The notes beneath the pieces were generated by a model. That model made no database searches, was not told the origin of the DNA, and was given only the letters and a program-made list of their open reading frames with translations. Shown piece by piece: positions 20,767 through 32,727 of a stretch of 64,000 nucleotides of DNA. Origin of the DNA: Molossus alvarezi (taxonomy: Eukaryota > Chordata > Mammalia > Chiroptera > Molossidae); the NCBI GenBank assembly GCA_037176705.1, contig CM073890.1:99624591-99688590 (forward strand). The letters are read 5' to 3'. Each line of letters starts with the position of its first letter. The first letter of the stretch is position 1. Both the position numbers and the translations under genes were made by a program.

Positions 20767-23361
20767 AGGTTTTGAAGACAAAATTTTTTTTCTTTCTCAG
20801 CCGTGAATGCTTTATCCAAAGACCAAGCTCCTATTTAGTTTGAAATTGTAAGACTACTCCTTTACATTTTCTATTTAGGCACTGTCAACTTGGAACCATA
20901 GAATTTTAGTTCCCGTTAAAACATTTAATTTTACGGAGTAAGAGCTTGCTCTAGAAAGAATGAATTTCTTGTCCAAGATCCAGAAACTGCTTACAGGCAG
21001 TGTTTGGATAAAAACGAATCACCAGTTTCATTATGGTTCGAGTTACCAGCAAGTTAATAAACTGTATTGCGTGTCAGGCATCATGCTGGGGTGGAGGTAG
21101 ATGCAAAGACACATTGAACACTGAGAAATGTGCAAACACAAATTATTTCAAGGAACAGATTATTTGTTAGCAACATAAAGAAAGTGGGAACAAAAGGAAG
21201 GGAACAGTTCACTTTGATTGGGGAGTTGGAGGACCGTGAAGTATCTACAGCCAGGAGCAGGCATGATTGGGAGGAAAGGCAGTCACGGTGGAACCGCAGA
21301 GAAGTCACTGACCTAGACATGCCTATATTCTTGTAACTTTTGTGGACTATGCTTATACCCCGAGTTTTACAAATATTCAAAGGTGCATTTTCCTACCTGG
21401 CATTTGCTCATAGTACAGTGAGGAGAAGCCAGTTATACTTTGCTTTGATGTGGCATCTTCAAGTAGTAAACACATCTTATTTTCATACCTCTAGAAACAA
21501 AATTTCTTTAACTAAATAACAAAAAATGAAAGGGACGCTGTTTGATTCCTGGCTTTCTCACCCTCCACAGTTCAGTGAACCAATGGCTTCCACGATCGTC
21601 CACGGGCTCTTGGTTCTGATGCTAAAGATGGGCATCCATCGCTGCACTACACAGTTGATTGCATATCCAGGCCCTTGTGTTTTCTGTCAGTACGAATTCC
21701 ATAAGCAGACATATTTCTTTGCAAATAAAGGACCAGGCGTGAAGTTAACTCGCATGTCCAATGGTGAAGAATTTAATGAGTCCGCCACCATATGGCTTCT
21801 TCCTATGGAGCCACGAGGCACACTGAGCATCAAAACATGCCCACGCCAGGAAGCGCACAGGGACTCGTCCACGCGTGTCCACCGGCGGCAGGCATTTTGA
21901 TGAGTCTGAATGTAACAGAAATGTCTGAATCTGTGTATGAATCAAACATAAAACCAAATCTGAACGGCCTCCCAAGACGACAGGCTTTGATTTCTTTTTT
22001 CTCTTTTCTTTCTGCCTGGTCATTTCTTGAGGCATCGGACCTCACGCTGGCTTAGCATTGGTGTCTCGTTCTCCTGGGGAGGAAGAAAAAGTTCAGGAAA
22101 CCATAGAAATAAAATAAAAAGTATCTTAAGCCCGTAACTTTTTGGAAAGACCAACGTCAAGTTAACGGCTTTCAAAAGAAGTCTTAAATTCGATCAAGGG
22201 CAATTTGATTTGAATGACTTCTACTGCAATTATGCAGAGTCAAGTAGTCCTGACGCGTATTCCCACCCGCTAATACTTCCTCACACACTGTCAAGTCTGT
22301 TCTTTTCAAAACATGTGCAGTGAAAAAAGTTATGTTCGCCTGAATGCTAGAGAATAACATTCTCTTTACTTCCTATTTGGGATAAAAGAAATTAAGGTGG
22401 GCATCATACATCGAGAAGGAGAACATGAAATGAGACCAGCATGCTGTACAGTTATCACATACCTGCCGTGGACGCCCCAAGGCTGTGTCCTGCACGGCTG
22501 GTCGGGACACACCGAGTTTGTTAAGTGCTGTGATTGAGTTTGGAACAACCCGTCTTTACCACATGATCCTTGAAAACCTGACAGGACTCCTTTAGACCAC
22601 GAGTCCTTGTGGAACTAGATTTCTTTCCAAAGAATAATAACATTAAAACTATCTAAAGATACGTTTCTCTGGCCATAATTGACCGTCTACCATTTTAAGA
22701 GGTGAATTTTGGCCTGTTTATATCTGTCCTTTTAGACGTGGTCAGTATTTACAGAAAGAAAATATTTATGTTCTCTCTTGTTTTTCCCAACGGCCCTCCC
22801 CGCCAATAACACCGAAACAGTTGCTGTGGAAGTTAATGCGTGACGTGAAATCTGAGTAAAATCCCGTGCCCGAATTAAAAAGATCTATGGATAGAGATTT
22901 GGTGTTTTTCTTGTGTAAAAGTAAATGATTACATTAAATAAACTTACAAATTTAATTCTTGTTATTTTATGACTTACTGATTCTTAACAATTGAACTTTT
23001 TCTTTTTTTATAAGCTAAAGACTTGGACATATTAGGTGTAAAAACACTGTATATAGTTAAAAGATGCTTTTCTTAAACATATACTTATTAAAATGCATTA
23101 AATATGTATTCTATTTATTACAAGTCTTTTAGCTAACATTTTTGATATGTCCCCAGTGCTCATGTGCCTTGTTTTGGGTTAGGAAAGGCAAGTCCTGCAT
23201 GGACACCATGCCTATCTCTGTTTCTGTCCTAATTAAATGGGATCCCATCCTTTCTAATAAGGATCCTTTCCCTTTATTATTCTTCTCCAGAGAGATACTA
23301 CACTGAATAGAGGGCACCAGCAAGAAGATACTAAATTTCTTTTGAGATTTATATTTTTATC
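20767..23361. other. Unique-looking DNA without recognised repeats
   Basis: This is the longest stretch in which I recognise no interspersed repeat. It contains a frame open from 21526 to 21900 (124 codons) with no recognisable domain, and somewhat more CpG dinucleotides (for example around 21595, 21875 and 22250) than neighbouring DNA. Confidence 0.4.
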
Positions 23362-23752
23362 TGTAGTAGGTTGAATGGTGGTCTTCTGAAAGCTGTGTCT
23401 ACCTGGGAACTATGAGCATGATCTCCTTTAGAGAAAAAGGTCTTTGCAGACATAACTAAGGTAAGGATTTTGAGATGAGAATATTCTAAATTAATCAGGG
23501 TGGGCCATCAATCCAATAACCAGTATGTTTAAAACAGAAGGGCAAGGAAGACACAGAGGAGAAGTCTGTGAAAGTGGAGGCACAGCCTGGATGCTGCCCC
23601 CTTGGGAACGCAGGGAGCCACCAGAAGCTGGAAGAGGCGGGGAAGGGTTCTCCCCTGGAGACGAGAGGGAGCAGCACTGTGTTGAATCTTGATTTCAGAT
23701 TTCTGGTCACCAGAACTGCCCTAGGAAATGGATACACTATCATTGCTATTAA
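23362..23752 (+). mobile_element. Old MaLR-type (MLT1-like) LTR
   Basis: It follows the same order as 11241-11631: TGTAGTAGGTTGAATGGTGG, GGTCTTTGCAGACATAACTAA, 'cagggtgggccatcaatccaat', GCCACCAGAAGCTGGAAGAG, 'gatttcagatttctggtcaccagaactg'. An A-rich tract follows at 23754-23802. Confidence 0.65.
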
Positions 23753-23864
23753 TTAAAAAAAAACAAACAAAGAAAAAAAACAACACTAATATTAAAAAAA
23801 GGGGTGAATCAATTAGAAATGATGGGGCACTCTAATTGTGTCTTCAAGACAGTGTACCAAAGTG

Positions 23865-23945
23865 ACTACAGTCATGCACAGCACAGTGTTACCGTCAACG
23901 ACGGGCCCCACATACGACTGTGATCCCATAAGATTATACCGGAGC
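23865..23945. mobile_element. Old DNA-transposon-like repeat fragment
   Basis: ACTACAGTCATGCACAGCAC followed by 'accgtcaacgacgggccccacatacgactgtgatcccataagattata' resembles a familiar primate and mammalian repeat with 'tcaacgacgg...catatacgacggtggtcccataagattata'. I cannot name the family with certainty. Confidence 0.45.
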
Positions 23946-24179
23946 TGACAAATTCCTATTGCCTAGTGAAATCGCCACTGTGGTAAGTCATGGCGCAAGG
24001 ATTGTTCACGTGTCCCTGGTGATGCTAGTGCACAGTGTTCATACAGTCTACAGTAGTGCGGTCAGGCCCTAGGCCTCCACTCACTCACTGACTCACCCAG
24101 AGCAACGTCCAGTCCTGCAAACTCCTAAGTGCACCATTGCTATTTTTTATGTCTTATTTTTACTGTGCAGCATGTGACT

Positions 24180-24545
24180 GTAGGTGAGCTGCTATAACAA
24201 AATACCAGTGGTGACTTAACCAGCAGACATTGATTTCTCACAGTTCTGGGGGATAGAAGTCCAAGGTCAAGGTGCCGGCAGGGTTGACTCATCCTGAGGC
24301 CTCGCTCCTGGGCCTCCAGGTACCTGCCTTCTCCGTGTGTCCTCACAGGCCTGTCCCATGAGCTCGTGCAGCCCTGGCGTCTCTTGTCTGTCCTAATCTC
24401 CCCTTACAAGGCCACCAATCACATGGAACGAGGGTCTACCCTAACAGCCCCATTTTATTTTAATCGCCTCTTAAACGCTCAAAATACAATCACATTCTAG
24501 GCTACAGGGGGCGAGGGCTTTGATATATGAATTATTGGGGGAACA
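24180..24545 (-). mobile_element. Old MaLR-type (MLT1-like) LTR, reverse copy
   Basis: 'ctgctataacaaaataccag', 'tttctcacagttctggggg', AGTCCAAGGTCAAGGTGCCG, 'ctgccttctccgtgtgtcctcaca' and 'tatgaattattgggggaacac' are the reverse-complement order of the family at 11241 and 23362. Confidence 0.7.
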
Positions 24546-25094
24546 CTACCCCATGCATAGCGGGGCTCTCAGCAAGGCTAGGACCGAGGACAGGAGGGGA
24601 AGCAGCTATGTGAACACGGACACAGAGAAGGCTCGTGGAGATGGATGCTTGCCAAGAGCTGGGGAAGACACAGCAAAACCCAGGCGGAAGGGGGACCGGA
24701 GAGTGAATTTTTCTTTCCCTTTGTTCATCTCCTGGCAGCCACAGGAAGGCGAGAAAGATCACTTCTGCAGTACATACATGTCAGCCTTCCAGCGCAGAAG
24801 GGTAGACAGAGGATCTGAAGAGGCAGGTGGAACACTCCCAGCGCCGTTGAAACTTGAACATTATTTCATGGAAGTCGCTTGTAGCCAAGTCTGCAGCTTG
24901 AATGCATTAACAAAATAAGTCCAGAACAATAAAGTATTTCTTCAAAATTTTTTTTAATAATTAAAGAGTTAATGAAAACAAGTTTGTATCACGTATTCTT
25001 AAAATGACAGGCATGACCTGGAAGCTTTAAAAATCTTACTTCTTAAGGAATTATGTTTCACATTTTTGATGAATGCTTATGTGTACCTGTGTTT
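24546..25094. other. Unmarked DNA
   Basis: A frame open from 24520 to 24918 (132 codons) starts inside the LTR and shows no domain; it is probably chance. Confidence 0.45.
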
Positions 25095-25112
25095 ATAAAC
25101 ACTATGTATTTT

Positions 25113-25356
25113 TTTTTTTCCTCACCCGAGGATATTTTTCCATTTTTTGTACAGATAGAGTGGGAGGGAAAGAGAGGAAGGGAGAGAGAGAGAGAAACAT
25201 CGACGCGAAGGGACACATCGAGTGGCTGCCACCCGCACGACCAACCAGGGCCGGGGACAAACTGCAACCGAAGTACGTGCCCTTAGCGGGAACCGAACCC
25301 GGGTCTCTCAGGACCGCAGGCCGACGCTCTAACCGCTGAGCCAAACCGGCCAGGGC
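25113..25356 (-). mobile_element. VES SINE, form B (young)
   Basis: Full length and close to the form B consensus. It is bounded by a perfect 18-bp duplication ATAAACACTATGTATTTT (25095-25112 and 25357-25374). It is the first of three SINEs within 830 bp. Confidence 0.97.
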
Positions 25357-25390
25357 ATAAACACTATGTATTTTAAAGGTCACACAAATT

Positions 25391-25633
25391 GCCCTGGCTG
25401 GTTTTGCTCAGTGTTTAGAGCATTGGCCCGTGGACCGGGTTCGGTTCCCGCTAAGGGCACGTACCTCGGTGGTGGTTTGTCCCCGGCCCCAGTTGGGGTC
25501 GTGTGGGTGGCAACCAGTTGATGTCTCTCTCTCACATTGATGTTTCTCTCTCTCTCTTCCTCCCTCTCTCCCTTCTGCTTTATCTGAAGATAAATGCCAA
25601 AATGTCCTCAGGTGAGGATAAAAAAAAAAAAAA
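25391..25633 (+). mobile_element. VES SINE, form B
   Basis: Head GCCCTGGCTGGTTTTGCTCA, tail GGTGAGGATAAAAAAA. The duplication is TCACACAAATT (25380-25390) and TCACACAAGTT (25634-25644). It lies 34 bases from the minus-strand copy on its left, so the two form an inverted pair. Confidence 0.96.
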
Positions 25634-25727
25634 TCACACAAGTTGATAAAAATTCTAAGGTTTAAATGCTGAATGCTTAGCAGGGAGAACCTGCTCCTGG
25701 TATTCAAAATGCCCTTGAACACATTTT

Positions 25728-25926
25728 TTTTTTAAAAAATCCTCATGTGAGGATATGTTATCTTGATTTTTTTAGAGAGGAAGGGGAAGAGAGAAAGAGA
25801 AGCATCAATCTGTTCCTGTCCATATGCCCCCTACCAGGGATTGGACCCACAACCTTGGTATGTGCCCTTACTGGGAATTGAACCCACAACCTTTTTGGTG
25901 CACGGCCAACCAAGGCTGGGACTGCA
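25728..25926 (-). mobile_element. VES SINE, older intermediate form
   Basis: The tail has the form B type TCCTCATGTGAGGATAT. It then switches to an A-like body (TTGATTTTTTTAGAGAGGAAGG) and carries two copies of a 'GGATTGGACCCACAACCTTGGTATGTGCCC' / 'GGAATTGAACCCACAACCTTT' motif. The duplication CTTGAACACATTTT (25714-25727 and 25927-25940) is perfect. Confidence 0.92.
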
Positions 25927-25940
25927 CTTGAACACATTTT

Positions 25941-27229
25941 AAACTTTCTAACCTCTAGTTACCTATTGTTCAGTGGAAAGATTATTGATATTCAAGAACC
26001 TAATGAAATAATTATGGGATATTAATTTAATAAAACAAATGCTGGAGAAATATCTTTTATGACTGCAGTATATTTATTATATCTTTACCACTCAGCTCTA
26101 ATAGCTGCTTGATAAATATTTATTTAACCAAATACAACTGCAAATAGACATCTCCTCATTTTCCTAAATATATAAATAAGCCTGGAAGAGAATCAGTATT
26201 TGAACATATTTATTATTCTAGGCAACTTATTAATGGCGGGTAAATATCTGGATATATTGTCAGGTTGTTTCTTTTAGTTCATGGGCACTTTAGCCACTTT
26301 AAATTAAAATTTTTCATAGATTGGATAAATGGGAAAAAATAACTTTATGAAGCTGCCTCAACGTTTGATCCTAGTCATATGTAGCAAGAAAATATAACTG
26401 GTTTGGGTGGAAAATTGTCAGAAGTGTTCTGGAGATTTGATTTCTACATTTAAAAAAACTGTTAAATCCTTGAAAATAATTAAATTCATGGTTATATATA
26501 TTCCTAAGAATAGACATTTGGAAAAAATCTGGTTATAATTTGTGACAAACTTCACCAGGAAACATGATAAAGTCAATAGTGTAGTTGAAACAAGGAAATA
26601 AAAACATTTGCAGCTTTTGAAAAGAAAGTAGCCACTAGAGGGCACTACTGCTCTATATCAAGCCAACTTGTAGCCACAATAAATACTGAAGATTTAACAT
26701 CTAGGTTGAACGTGGCAAATTTAAATTGTATTATGAAATGCTCTAAAATAAGAAAAATAAATTTGTTACAGTTAATATTATTTATCAGACAATTTCAAAA
26801 CTTTGAGCACTAAATTGACACTTTTATCAAACTAATTTTACTAGTTTTTGAGATGTATATTTAGGAAAAAAAACACATGAAGAAGATATTTATGTTGCTC
26901 CACAGTAGCTCTGCTTAGATAAATCCTGTTACACGGAGCGGTTGGGGGGGAGAAAAGTAGGTTTACAGTTGTAATGCAAACAAATGAATAATACAATAAA
27001 TAATAAATTATACAAGAATAAACTCTCTTTTGAATACTGCAAACCTAGTTTGCCCGCCCCATACATTCATTCTAAATTAAGAGTTCTACTCCTCATAATG
27101 TAAGATAATGATAGACTAGCTTTCTTCTAAAGTGCTATGATGTATTTATACATGCCCAGTATATCCAGGGTGGGCAGAAGCAAAGGGGCGGGTGAGAAGA
27201 ATGGAGAACTGATTACGGTGGGATACTAG
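25941..27229. other. Unmarked AT-rich DNA
   Basis: No gene or repeat family recognised. Confidence 0.5.
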
Positions 27230-28600
27230 CCAGTTTATAAAGCCATGATTGCTTTGTTCTGATTAAACAAAGCTCATTCTGACCTGACTGGGAGCTGTAT
27301 GTACCCCCCCCCCGCCCCATCATGGAAAGACTAACAACCTTGGAGTCTTGGAGCCCTGCAGTGGAGACAGCCCATCTTCCCCAGCTCTCATTACTCCGCG
27401 GTGACTGTGATCTGAACCTGTTTCACCCACTGCCTACTTCCCCATGTAGTAGCCCATGCAAGAGACCGCTATGGTGGGTGCAGAGCAGATTTTTGCAGGA
27501 TGACCTGGCTGCTCTCCCATACTGCCGGCAATACTGGAATAAGCTCATATATGATTCAAACTTGTCTCTGCTTAATCGGCTCAAGTAGTGACAGGCAGCC
27601 TGAATCCATTGTTGTGCAGTTTCAAAAGTAGTTCTTTTTTTTTTTGCCTTTGTGACATTCTTTTGAGTTAATAAGCCACTGTAATAATCATAACCTGTGT
27701 ATCTTTTTCCACATGAACAACTGTTAACCTAGATTTTTTGCCCATCCCTGTATTTATGAATAGTATATAGCCGTGTTTACATCCCAGAGCGAGAAGGAGA
27801 AGACAGGTAGTATAATTGATACTGGTGCAATTAGCTGGTTATTAATAACAGGAGAAGAGCATCAGAAAGGCCACATACTATAGGCATGTCATTTGGGCAG
27901 CTTGCCAGGAAGCTGCAGCCTTACACTCCCCAGGGAGCCAGCTGTCCATCTACCCCAGACTGCTGGTGGAAGGGGCTGGACAGTGGGAGATGGATGCGTG
28001 CCCCGTAAGGTTGGGGACACTACAAAGGTGCTCGCTGTTAGTCATACCTAGGAGCAGGTCATGGGCCGGAGTGGATGTGGTCACTGTAAGGGCACACAAT
28101 TTGAGCTATTTAATTCCCTCTAGGGGTGGGGAATCATTGTCCTGCCAAGGGCTATTTGGATATTTATCACATCATTCTCGGGCCATACAAAATTATCATC
28201 TTAAAAATTAGCCTGCTATATTTGCTCAGGCTAATTTGGTGAGGTGATGTTAGCTGGTGTCGGTTTTTGAGGGTCTTATTTGGCCCTCGGGACCGACGGT
28301 CACATCCTGCAAGAAGCTCTGGCTCGTGGTCTCTCTTGGTTGACCCCTGGCTTGCGGGCCTCTCATGCCCTTCTCCCCTACATTTATCCCACACGTAACA
28401 GACTGATGGGCTGCAACTAGCCCGATGCTGACATGGACCTGACTGCCACCGGAATGGAGACTCTGGACACTGGCTTCGCTTTGAGCTCGACTGAAGCCCC
28501 ACTTATACTTCCAGGACAGAATTAAGGGAAATGGGACTTTGAAACCCAGGGATGTACTTCCACACAAATAAAATCACTCATTCTCCTGTGCAAGTTTCAG
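27230..28600. other. Unclassified, probably an old decayed repeat
   Basis: The region is GC-richer than its flanks and includes a C10 run at 27304. The string 'gggccatacaaaattatcatc' then 'aaaaattagcctgctatatttg' (about 28180-28225) looks familiar from old mammalian interspersed repeats, and the TTGACCCCTGG-type sequence after it has an LTR-like feel. I cannot assign a family. Frames up to 111 codons on the minus strand have no domain. Confidence 0.3.
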
Positions 28601-30099
28601 AAAATTCTTTATCTCAAGATATCATAAGGACCCACCCCCAGCACTTAGCGGGGAAAGGGATAGCCCACTTCCACCAAGAACATAGTCACCAATTTAAAGG
28701 GAAGACATTGAAGTGCAGAATGCCACCGTCTAAGATAGAGAGCGAATGTGCGTGTGTGCACGTTACTGTGAGACCATGAGACCTCAGTCTTCTTGAAGGA
28801 AAGATTTCAATCACAAGACGAAGTGCAGCAAAGGAAGCCAGAACATATTGGTCATAGCAGAAACTCACTCAGGACAGTGAAACAAGGAAGGACAGAGAAG
28901 AAGCACCAGGTGAGCCTGGGCTGGGCTTTGGCTCAGGGGGTCAGCCCGGGATGAACTGCTGCTGCCCATTGCTCCTCTGGTGGCAAGGCATGTGGAGTCC
29001 CTTAGAGGGAAGAAGGGGGGAGGGGACGGTGTGGGTGTGCTTCCCTGGGGGAGTGTGCGCTGGGCCCTTTGTGTCGAGGGTGTTTATCTCTCTCTTGCAG
29101 GTAGGACTCTTAGGGGAGGTCTCATGGGAGGGTCTCAATAGAATATTCATCAGTTTTCCAGAGGTGCTTTTTCCATGGTCTTCACTGATTGCTCAGGGCC
29201 AGGAGGTCATTAGCCAGTGCAGCTGGCCTGAGGTTGCCACAGAGGTCACTTGTCACTTGTCTGGCTTTGCTGCTTTTCTGGGCCTGGAGCTGAAACACAA
29301 CTGAGGTCTAGATGTTATTTTAGGGAGGAAGGTCAGGGGTCCGCACCACACGACTAAGCAATATGCTAGGGGACAGATGGTTCCCGGGCGAGGCTCTTGT
29401 TTTCCAGTCTTGCCCTGCACCCGAGCCTCTCTGCCCCGAGTTTCTGTGCCTGGCCCATCGTCCTTGCTCTGCTCAAGTCTGTCCAACTGCCTGTAACATA
29501 CATGCGCACACAGGGGTACAAATGAGGATAAAGATTTTTTTTCATAAAGTTAAAAGAACAAATATACAAAATTAAATAATGGATTATATATACGTACATA
29601 ACAAATTTTGAAAAGAGAAAGTGTAATGTAATTATTGTGTTTAATTAATAAGTATGATCAAGAAAATATCAATAAGAAACACTGGGTTTGGTATGAATTA
29701 AAAAACGAATAACTGATATAAAAATATGAGAAGCATCCTCTGAAGTAACATCATTGAAATGGAGTTGAGATCAGATGTATAGCATGCACCGCAGAGTTTT
29801 ATGTGAAGATGATGCAAAGTGTTGTATATACAGAATTTAGGGGATCACTGTGGGTTGGAGTAAACCGAAGTACTCTAATGAGGGTCTTGAAATTTGAGAG
29901 GTTTGAACTTGGTCTTAAAATTGGAGAAAAATTCATTGGGTGGCAGCGTGGGAAAAGACTCAGAGACCCGGATGTTGCAGATACATACAGATGCCAGTTA
30001 ATACAAAAACCTCTCTGTTTGGAGGAGGGTTAGGGAGGAGGAGCTGAAGAAATCTAGAAAGATACACGAGGGACATTTTGTGTGTAATTCTGAATTCTA
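28601..30099. other. Unclassified DNA, partly GC-rich
   Basis: 28900-29500 has a higher G content than its surroundings. A frame of 117 codons at 28951-29304 shows no recognised domain. Nothing else can be supported. Confidence 0.4.
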
Positions 30100-30340
30100 G
30101 GCTGAGATGCTTTGATTTGATTGAAAGTATTTAAGGCAGATGCAGGGTGTGATCAAAGCAGTGTTTAGAAGATCAATCTGTTGGCGAGGCAGAGTCCCGC
30201 GGGGAGAAACTAGTGAGGGGAAGCCCTTTGAACAATCCGAAGACCTTTGAGCCAACATGAGATGGTGTGAGCCTTATTAGGACGGTGGTGATGAACATAG
30301 AAAAGAAGGGACTGAAACAGAAGTCATCTAGAAACAGGAA
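30100..30340 (-). mobile_element. Possible LINE-2-like fragment
   Basis: 'gatgcagggtgtgatcaaagcagtgtttagaagatcaatctg' followed by 'gaggcagagtcccgcggggagaaactagtgagg' resembles the reverse complement of an internal part of an old LINE. The match is weak. Confidence 0.25.
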
Positions 30341-30836
30341 AGAGTATGGATTTGGGTAAGATGAAATGCGGAGGTCTCAGAAAGGACAGAAGATGAGAAC
30401 TGGACGTGAGACTTTAAACCCAGAGGACATGAAACAAAGTGATTAGAAAATGTACCGAAGAGAAAAGACAGAAAAGTCTGTTCTGTTTTAGAGATGGTAA
30501 AATGTCTTTTGCTAATGAAATACAATGTTTCTCCTGGGAGATGCAGGGCAGTTTCAGACAGGGTTTGGGCTGTCAGCACTGATGTAATTGTTATATTTAG
30601 AAATGCTAACTTACCCAGCAGGAGGGGATACAGCTCTGCATGAAAAGGAAGAGAGGAAATAGGGGATTAAAGGCTAAAAAGTGGTTTCATAGTTAGAGAA
30701 AGATAAGTCTCCACTGAAATGTTCAACATTATTATCTTAGATATGCACAGGAGAGGGGAGGTCAATGAACCAGAGCCAGAGAAAAGGAAGTTTCCCAAAG
30801 TAAAATCTTAAAAATCGGTCAAGAAGGATGGGGGAA

Positions 30837-30994
30837 GCCCTGGCTGGTTTGGCTCGACCGTTAGAGCATCGGCCTGTGGTCCAGAGAGACCCGGGTTCAA
30901 TTCCCACTAAGGGCACATATCTTGGTACAGTTTGTCCCTGGCCCTGGTTGGGTCGTGCAGGTGGCAGCCACTCGATGTATCCCTTTCACATCGA

Positions 30995-31034
<40 letters not shown>

Positions 31035-31090
31035 TCTCACTCTATCTGAACAAAGAAATGGAAAAATGCCCTTGGGTGAGGAGGAAAAAA
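30837..31090 (+). mobile_element. VES SINE, form B
   Basis: The head is GCCCTGGCTGGTTTGGCTCG. A CT-dinucleotide tract (about 31003-31031) has expanded in the usual TCTCTC region. The imperfect duplication is AAGAAGGATGGGGGAA (30821-30836) and AAGAGGGATGGGGAA (31091-31105). Confidence 0.93.
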
Positions 31091-31105
31091 AAGAGGGATG
31101 GGGAA

Positions 31106-32696
31106 AATACCCTGGAGATCAGCCATTAAGAACAGGTCAAGGTGATACTGGAAAGTGTCATTTCATTGAAGTGTCAGAGAAAGGAGAAAGCAGTCGCGGG
31201 GTTGCGAACGGAGAGGGGGTGAAATAGAAGCTAGAATGAGCCAGTGTTTGAGAAGACTGGCCATGAAATGAAATCAAATGGGATTACATTCAGATTAAAG
31301 GGTCAACTCTTAGGGTTAAATATTGTGTTCTAATAGAAAATACTATGTTCTAATAGGAAAAACTATGTTATAATATTTAGGAAAAAAACGTTTTCTGTTT
31401 AGGAAATATTCTGTTGTAATATTTAGGGAGGCTAACAGCATGCCTACAGTCAAGGAGAAAAAAGAAAGAAGAAAGAGACCTGAATGATCCGAGGTGAAGA
31501 GATAAAGGACAACGTGAAGGTCAGAGGAGACAGAAAGAGGGGACCAAGGATGCAGGCTGAAGCAATCACCTTGGAAATCGTCCTGAAGAGAGATGTTCGG
31601 CTCTGAGTTTCGATGGGGATATTCTTAGCTATCGCAAATCTATTTTGAAGGTATAAATGGGACAAGGCAATCAATAAAAGCCAGAATCGCTTCAGTCATG
31701 TTTGTGCTGTAGAAGGTGAGATGACACATAAAAATTACGGGCACAGAAGGTAACTTCTGCCTCACGATGTTCCTGATACTCAGTGCTGACTAAAAATCCC
31801 GACTCGACTGTGTGAATTCCATTTTCATTGATACCGTTCTGTTGATGTGCTGATTTAAATCAAATAATAAATGAAAAGCAAAACTGAGCCTTCTTGTAAT
31901 CCTGAAAAAGAATCAACAATACCAGAGCGTGCTGATCCATGTTCTATACCTGCCTGTTTGGATCATTTTAGACTTATGGCCTTTTGTTTAAAAAAAAAAA
32001 GACATGTTCATCTTTAAAAGCCAGACACTAAAAGCCTGAAATATTCTGTGGTTTATAAAGAACAAAGCAGCAAACTGCTGGCTGTAGTTGGTCAGGACTG
32101 GATGAAGACCTACTGGTGAGATTTCCTGGCTGTCAAATTTTCTCATTCTTGGGTTGATCTGGACGCCGCCCCACTGACCTTGCTCTGCTCTTTGCTTCCG
32201 ATGAATGTTCTCACTCCTGACTCCTTGCCCAGCCTTTCGCTCACCCAGCCACTCTTCTAGGGACTCCTTACCTCTGAGCATTTGATCCCCAAACTGCCTG
32301 TCCAGGTGACTGACTTCCATGCTCTGGCCACCTGTGCCCAGGTGGTTGTTGATCAAATATTGCTCCCTCTGGTGCTGCAATGCTTCCTCCCGCCTGGTTC
32401 AGGGTCTGCCGACGTGTACAGACTGCCTGCCTGAACTCCTGTATCCGGTCTTCACCACGCCCTGCTTGGCTTTGGCTAGTCCTGACCCATTATCCTGTTC
32501 AGAAAAACATTTCCTCCAGATTGTAGCAGAACAGGAATTCAAGATAGTTCCACGATTTTTAATCCTGGGAGACCATGTGAACTATGATGCCATTAAATGA
32601 GTAGACATTTGTGAAGATAAGGAGCTTGATTGTGGACATATTTTACTAAGGGTTATAATAGATGTATCACGTTAGGAAATTTATCTTGGATGGTCA
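31106..32696. other. Unmarked DNA
   Basis: It contains an imperfect tandem array of 'TATGTTCTAATAGGAAAAAC'-like units at about 31321-31425. A 130-codon minus-strand frame (31988-32380) has no recognised domain. Confidence 0.45.
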
Positions 32697-32707
32697 CAAG
32701 ATTTAGG

Positions 32708-32727
32708 ATATATATATATATATATAT
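32708..32727. repeat. (TA)n microsatellite
   Basis: The run lies where the left target-site duplication (CAAGATTTAGGATATAT) of the next SINE meets its tail. The right duplicate at 32951-32967 lacks the expansion. Confidence 0.9.

Noticed and set aside
31988..32380. 130-codon minus-strand frame
   Set aside because: No recognisable domain and no splice or promoter context; compatible with chance.
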